A stretch of DNA of 9,847 bases from Clostridiales bacterium (GTDB lineage: Bacteria > Bacillota > Clostridia > Monoglobales > Monoglobaceae). The stretch spans positions 1 through 9,847 of the forward strand of contig JAEDLZ010000051.1 of assembly GCA_016303265.1 (NCBI GenBank), given 5' to 3'. The first letter of the stretch is position 1. Each line of letters opens with the position of its first letter. The position numbers were made by a program, and so were the translations under genes. The notes below the pieces were generated by a model, which worked only from the letters and a program-made list of their open reading frames with translations, searched no databases and was not told where the DNA came from. Below, piece by piece: positions 6,138 to 9,847 of this stretch.

Positions 6138-6606
6138 ACTTCAAAATCAGCTCCACGGGGCGTATGCTTTCCGTTACAGCCGAAGCTCTGTATATTCCAT
6201 CCGTCAGCTTACAGTCTGCCTTAAATTCGTATACCCAGCTGTCCGGAGTCAGCTTTCCTATATGCATCACATAGTCCTCTGTATCCTCGGAAAGCCGTTT
6301 AGGATGGGAAGAAACTTCGGATGCAGTATATTTTTTTCCATCAATGTATACCGCAGCGCCCGCTTTAAGCTCACCTATCTCTTCTTCCTTAAGGCAGCCG
6401 ATAAGCACACCGTCTGACACAACCGCACCGAAGGTTACTTTCGTATCAACCCGTCCGGTAAACGACCATATGAGAACGCCCGCAATAAATATGATAACAG
6501 CAATCAAAATTCCCCATGAAAATCGTCCTGATATTTCAACATATTGATTTAACTGCTCCGGTGATGAAATCCGTTTTATGCTTTTGTTTCGGAATACACT
6601 GCTCAT
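6136..6606 (-). CDS. Miniature HlyD/membrane-fusion-like protein of the NHLM export system
   Basis: The protein has 156 residues. A basic cytoplasmic start with FRNKSIKRISSPEQLNQYV resembles the N-terminus of NHLM-type HlyD secretion proteins. One transmembrane segment follows at about 30-50 (WGILIAVIIFIAGVLIW), then SFTGRVDTKVTFGAVV, the usual entry into the lipoyl-like half-domain. The chain goes directly to a beta-rich end (EIGELKAGAAVYIDGKKY ... VYEFKADCKL ... IRPVELILK) like the membrane-proximal barrel of HlyD proteins. The long coiled-coil hairpin of full HlyD proteins (typically around 400 residues) is absent. The gene starts within the protease stop (ATGA overlap) with AGGAGG 6 nt upstream, and ends 16 nt before the exporter, so it is translationally coupled to both. 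It probably supports the ABC1/ABC2 exporter on the outer face of a single-membrane cell. The HlyD relation rests on N-terminal similarity and context; it could equally be called a small single-pass accessory protein. Confidence 0.7.
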   Translation of the reverse strand: MSSVFRNKSIKRISSPEQLNQYVEISGRFSWGILIAVIIFIAGVLIWSFTGRVDTKVTFGAVVSDGVLIGCLKEEEIGELKAGAAVYIDGKKYTASEVSSHPKRLSEDTEDYVMHIGKLTPDSWVYEFKADCKLTDGIYRASAVTESIRPVELILK

Positions 6607-9539
6607 TTTTCTCCTCCTGTCTGCATTCTTTCATACAATCTCATAAACAACGCTGCCGCTTCGGCACGAGTAGTTGTCTTTTGCGGATAAAAACAGCCGC
6701 TGTCACTGCCGTTTAATATACCTTCGGCAGACGCCCATTTAACTGCATTTTGTGCAAATGGGGAGATATCCTCACTGTCTGCATAGGTCAGCTCCTGCGC
6801 CATCTGAACGGAATATCCCATATAGATTGCATACCTGTATGCCATAACAGCCATCTGCTCTCGTGTGATTTTTTCATCCGGCGCAAACTTTGCCTCTGAA
6901 ACTCCGCTTACGATTTTATTTGACGCCGCCCAACCTATGGCCGCCGTATAGTATTCTCCTTCGGGAACGTCGGAAAAATTAATTTTATCTCCCGTATTCT
7001 GTCCGCCGTTCATGCGATGCAGTATGGTAACGAACATAGAACGAGTAAGTTCTGTCTGCGGTGCAAATTCCGTCTCCGAAACTCCGTTCATCAAGCCTTT
7101 TTCCTTCATAAATTTTACGCTTTCATAATACCAATCCTCTGCATCAATATCTGAAAATGTGAACAGCTCCACAATATAGTCCTCTTCCGGCTTTACATCC
7201 GTGTTTTGCGGTTCATCCGTTTTTTGAGCCGTCTCTTGATTTTCTTTCGGTTGCACGGTTGGTGTCGGTGTGGTTTTCGAAGGAATATAGGAGCCACCGC
7301 CGCCACCGCCACCTCCGACGCCGGAGGATTTTTTCGTGAATGTGCCGCTTACCGTGACATCGTTTGCGGGCATCGTTTCGGGAAGCTTACTCCATCCCGA
7401 AAAAGTATAACCGTTTTTTGATGGCGCTTTTTCGGCAGTAATTCTGTCGCCGAAGCTTGCTTCAACCGTCTTGTATTCGTTCCCGTCCACAGTATAAATC
7501 AGTTTATATGTATTTACCCGCCATATAGCATAAAGCGTAATATCTTCATCCGCCGTATATTCCGCACCTATTTCGTATTCCGGGCTTTCTGAATCTTTGT
7601 CGGACGACCAGCCTATGAAGGTATATCCCTCTCTTGAGGGTATTTCATCGGATATCGCTAAGGCTTCTGCCGGTCTTTTATTCTGCTTCTCCGGCGCCTG
7701 CCCTCCGCCGTTTGCGTCATAGGTTACAAAATATCCTATCGGTTCGGTTTCCGCATCTCTGAATGTATATCCGCACGCCTTGCAGGTGTGTTCGGTATAG
7801 CCCTCTTCTGTCTTTGTCGGAGAAACAACTTTTTCTTCAAAGGTATGTGCTTCTGCCGGTATTGTCGTTTCTTGCCCGTTTAATTGTATTTTAACGGATA
7901 TGCTGCACAGATTTTCGATATCCGGATTTTCAACTGCTTTGTCATACGGAACCGACAGATTATAAACACTGCTTTCCGGCATCTTATCCTGTACGGCATA
8001 AATAATCGCACCTTCAGGGCTGTACACGGCGAGAGAAAAATACTTTCTGTCCGTATGCCCGGATAAATCAACCGAAAGCACAAGCTGTCTATCAGTTTTC
8101 TCCTCCGGTTTTTCTTCTTTATTTATTACTCTTGAATTGGAAACAACCATATTGTCTTCTAAACTGCGCCAGATAAAATATTTGTCGGAATAATTTGATA
8201 AACCGCTTTTTACTTCAGCAGTTCTCCCTGAAAGTAAAGACAATTCATTTGTATTCAGCGATTTCATTTCTTTATTGTTATACTCACACGCAATAAACTG
8301 CCCGGAAAAATCCTCACCCGTGTTGTTGTACACAACCGCAGAAATCTTTTCTCCATCCGTCTCTGTGGGTGATATAAAGTATTTGGTATCACCGAGAAGG
8401 CTTTTTGCACAGCCCTCCAAATTTAATATTCCGTAGCCGTAATATTCGTCATATCCTTCAGCACCTTTGTCAGCGGCAGAGGTTGAAAGAACAGCTTTTA
8501 TTTGCTCCAAATCAATTTCATCATCTATATTCATCATCACAGCCGCGGCCGCTGTGACAAAAGGTGCGGCATATGAGGTTCCGCTGCCTGTGGTATATCC
8601 GCCTTTGTAATCTGTACTCTTTACATTAACACCCGGAGCCGTAATAAACACGCTTTTATTATGCTGAGAAACAGAAGAAACCCCTTCGTTTTTATCCACT
8701 GAACCGACTCCGATTACATTGTCATATGCCGCCGGATAACATAATTTCTCAGTTCCGTCATTACCCACTGCGGCAACAATGATTACACCTTTACCTGCAG
8801 CATAATCAATTGCTTCCTTTAACGCTATGGAATCCTCCATCAAACCAAAACTCATATTGATCACATCACAGCCAAAGTCATCAACCGCTCCATATATTGC
8901 CTTGCAGATCACGCTTACATTCGTGGTTTTGCCGTCAAAGCATTTAAGCGGCACAAGCCTTACCTTCGGCACAACTCCTATAATGCCTTCTCCGTCATCC
9001 TGCGACGCTATAATACCGCTGACAAAGGTACCATGTCCGTATGTATCTTTTGTATCATATGTCCCGCTAATATAATTATGACCTTCAAGAATGTTGCCTT
9101 TTAAATCCGCATGGTCTGCAATACCGGAATCTATCACGCCGATTTTAATTTCCTGTCCCTCACAGTTAATGTCATATGTAAAATCAGCCCGAATCATTTC
9201 CAAATCCCATTTGCTTTCATCGTACTTTTTTATATGCTCTTCTGTCGGTACAGGCTCTTCCGGCAATTTCTCCGTATTCTGCTCCGACTCATCAAACAAT
9301 TCTACACTGTAATCCTCTTCGTACCATTCAACGAGGTCCTCACGGAGCAGTTCATCAAGCGTACTCTCATCTGCGATGTCAAAGAAATGCCTGCTGCCAT
9401 CCGCATTCATCAGCTGCACATCGGATGTTTTTAATCTGACAATATACTGCTTTTCAGCCGCCTCCTCCGCATACGAAACGGCAAAGGACGAAAATATCAT
9501 TATAAGTGCCGTTGTCGCAGCAAACATTTTCTTTAACAT
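6603..9539 (-). CDS. Secreted S8 (subtilisin-family) protease with InlB-type repeat and three SLH domains
   Basis: The protein has 978 residues. A Sec signal peptide spans 1-24 (KK, hydrophobic core, VSYAEE). Residues ~30-85 look like an I9-type propeptide (QYIVRLK ... VEWYEEDYSVELF). The S8 catalytic domain covers ~110-385, with Asp137 (IGVIDSGIADH), His169 (TYGHGTFVSG), oxyanion Asn260 (AAVGNDG) and Ser322 (GSGTSYAAP), all intact. A beta-rich region of unknown type follows (~386-560), then a HTFEEK ... TCKACGYTF segment (564-593) common in clostridial surface proteins. A Listeria-Bacteroides/InlB B-type repeat covers ~604-673 (YDANGGG ... GYTFIGWS ... LYAIW) and a shorter relative ~676-735. 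An octaglycine run (742-749) and a Thr/Pro/Glu-rich linker lead to three SLH domains at about 795-845, 854-907 and 918-970. The protein should be anchored to the cell wall by SLH binding to secondary wall polymer. AGAGAGG lies 8 nt before the ATG. It is the second visible operon gene and may trim, activate or degrade the exported peptide, or cleave host or competitor proteins. Confidence 0.95.
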   Translation of the reverse strand: MLKKMFAATTALIMIFSSFAVSYAEEAAEKQYIVRLKTSDVQLMNADGSRHFFDIADESTLDELLREDLVEWYEEDYSVELFDESEQNTEKLPEEPVPTEEHIKKYDESKWDLEMIRADFTYDINCEGQEIKIGVIDSGIADHADLKGNILEGHNYISGTYDTKDTYGHGTFVSGIIASQDDGEGIIGVVPKVRLVPLKCFDGKTTNVSVICKAIYGAVDDFGCDVINMSFGLMEDSIALKEAIDYAAGKGVIIVAAVGNDGTEKLCYPAAYDNVIGVGSVDKNEGVSSVSQHNKSVFITAPGVNVKSTDYKGGYTTGSGTSYAAPFVTAAAAVMMNIDDEIDLEQIKAVLSTSAADKGAEGYDEYYGYGILNLEGCAKSLLGDTKYFISPTETDGEKISAVVYNNTGEDFSGQFIACEYNNKEMKSLNTNELSLLSGRTAEVKSGLSNYSDKYFIWRSLEDNMVVSNSRVINKEEKPEEKTDRQLVLSVDLSGHTDRKYFSLAVYSPEGAIIYAVQDKMPESSVYNLSVPYDKAVENPDIENLCSISVKIQLNGQETTIPAEAHTFEEKVVSPTKTEEGYTEHTCKACGYTFRDAETEPIGYFVTYDANGGGQAPEKQNKRPAEALAISDEIPSREGYTFIGWSSDKDSESPEYEIGAEYTADEDITLYAIWRVNTYKLIYTVDGNEYKTVEASFGDRITAEKAPSKNGYTFSGWSKLPETMPANDVTVSGTFTKKSSGVGGGGGGGGSYIPSKTTPTPTVQPKENQETAQKTDEPQNTDVKPEEDYIVELFTFSDIDAEDWYYESVKFMKEKGLMNGVSETEFAPQTELTRSMFVTILHRMNGGQNTGDKINFSDVPEGEYYTAAIGWAASNKIVSGVSEAKFAPDEKITREQMAVMAYRYAIYMGYSVQMAQELTYADSEDISPFAQNAVKWASAEGILNGSDSGCFYPQKTTTRAEAAALFMRLYERMQTGGEK
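7293..7316 (-). repeat. Octaglycine-encoding GGN microsatellite in the protease linker
   Basis: Eight consecutive Gly codons (residues 742-749) form a run of GGN triplets at the hinge between the InlB-type region and the Pro/Thr linker before the SLH domains. The codons vary at the third position, so this is a flexible spacer more than a pure triplet repeat, though such a tract can change length between strains. Confidence 0.7.
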
Positions 9540-9589
9540 ATCAAAAACCTCTCTTCTGTTCTGCTTTTCATTTCCGACTGAACAAATTT

Positions 9590-9847
9590 CTATTCAGCAT
9601 CATATTTCACATTATCCAAATTCTTTTCCGTGCCGAGTACGGTTATCTTGCCATCCTTGGATACATACAAATAATATGTAATTTCGTCTATTGCTTCATT
9701 TGAGCTTTCCCAGCCTCTCATATATGCAATATCAATGCTGCAGTTTCCTTCTCCGATACCGTGGGCAGTAAATCTGTATGTGCCGCCTTTGCCGACAAGT
9801 CCCTCTTTATTTTCATCGGGAATGTACTCATCCTTTACCTCAAGCTT
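9590..9847 (-). CDS. Chagasin-like (I42 family) cysteine-protease inhibitor, N-terminus cut by window edge
   Basis: The frame is open from the right edge to a TAG at 9590-9592, giving the last 85 residues (KLEVKDEYIP ... KYDAE); the start lies outside the window. The fragment shows the second half of a chagasin-type domain. EGLVGKGGTYRFTAHGIGEG contains the GxGG loop (GKGG) and the following F-x-A-x2-x-G strand, and SIDIAYMRGWESS matches the YxRPWE loop that inserts into papain-like active sites, here with Gly in place of Pro. A last strand (ITYYLYVSKDGKI) closes the fold. The first inhibitory loop (NPTTGY-like) would be upstream and cannot be checked, nor can a signal peptide. I42 proteins inhibit papain-family cysteine proteases. 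The gene ends 50 nt before the S8 protease start on the same strand, so it is probably cotranscribed, next to an operon that also encodes a papain-fold C39 peptidase. Confidence 0.75.
   Translation of the reverse strand, partial: KLEVKDEYIPDENKEGLVGKGGTYRFTAHGIGEGNCSIDIAYMRGWESSNEAIDEITYYLYVSKDGKITVLGTEKNLDNVKYDAE

Noticed and set aside
7760..7787. Similarity between the protease CKACGYTF segment and the peptide KCGNCFYF motif
   Set aside because: The match is limited to C-x2-C with nearby aromatics. The protease segment belongs to a common clostridial surface-protein module, so shared origin is not supported.

Overview
The window reads as a bacteriocin or peptide-export locus from an anaerobic, low-to-mid GC Firmicute, most likely an uncultured gut Clostridia member. 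The evidence is AGGAGG-type ribosome binding sites on nearly every gene, a surface subtilase with an InlB-type beta-grasp repeat and three SLH domains, a DUF975 membrane protein, and a clostridial-style SARP-like regulator with a degenerate receiver domain. Every gene I can support lies on the minus strand. I see no tRNA, rRNA, insertion sequence or CRISPR array. No stretch over 300 bases lacks a gene.

In transcription order (right to left) the layout is: (1) the C-terminal part of a chagasin-like (I42) cysteine-protease inhibitor, cut by the window edge; (2) a 978-aa secreted, SLH-anchored S8 protease; (3) a 156-aa miniature HlyD/membrane-fusion-like protein overlapping the protease stop by 4 nt; (4) a C39 peptidase/permease/ATPase of the NHLP/NHLM bacteriocin-export ABC1 type; (5) the partner NHLP/NHLM ABC2 permease/ATPase; (6) a SARP-like regulator overlapping ABC2 by 10 nt. 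Spacing and overlaps indicate one long operon for these six genes. After a 143-bp AT-rich gap come (7) a 74-aa double-glycine-leader precursor peptide with four Cys and three His in a 50-residue core, and (8) a DUF975 integral membrane protein, cut by the left window edge.

The gap before the precursor holds three perfect copies of TCCTAAT spaced every 11 bp. The last copy ends exactly 8 bp before a TAAAAT -10 box. This is the architecture known for SARP-activated promoters, and a SARP-like gene lies immediately upstream. The simplest model is that the operon supplies export, processing and regulation; the SARP-like protein switches on the peptide and the DUF975 protein, a candidate immunity protein; the C39 domain cleaves after GlyGly; the two ABC proteins and the mini-HlyD export the peptide; and the wall-anchored subtilase may trim or degrade it outside. 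No RiPP-modifying enzyme is visible, so the product is either an unmodified, possibly disulfide-bonded peptide or is modified by enzymes encoded outside the window.
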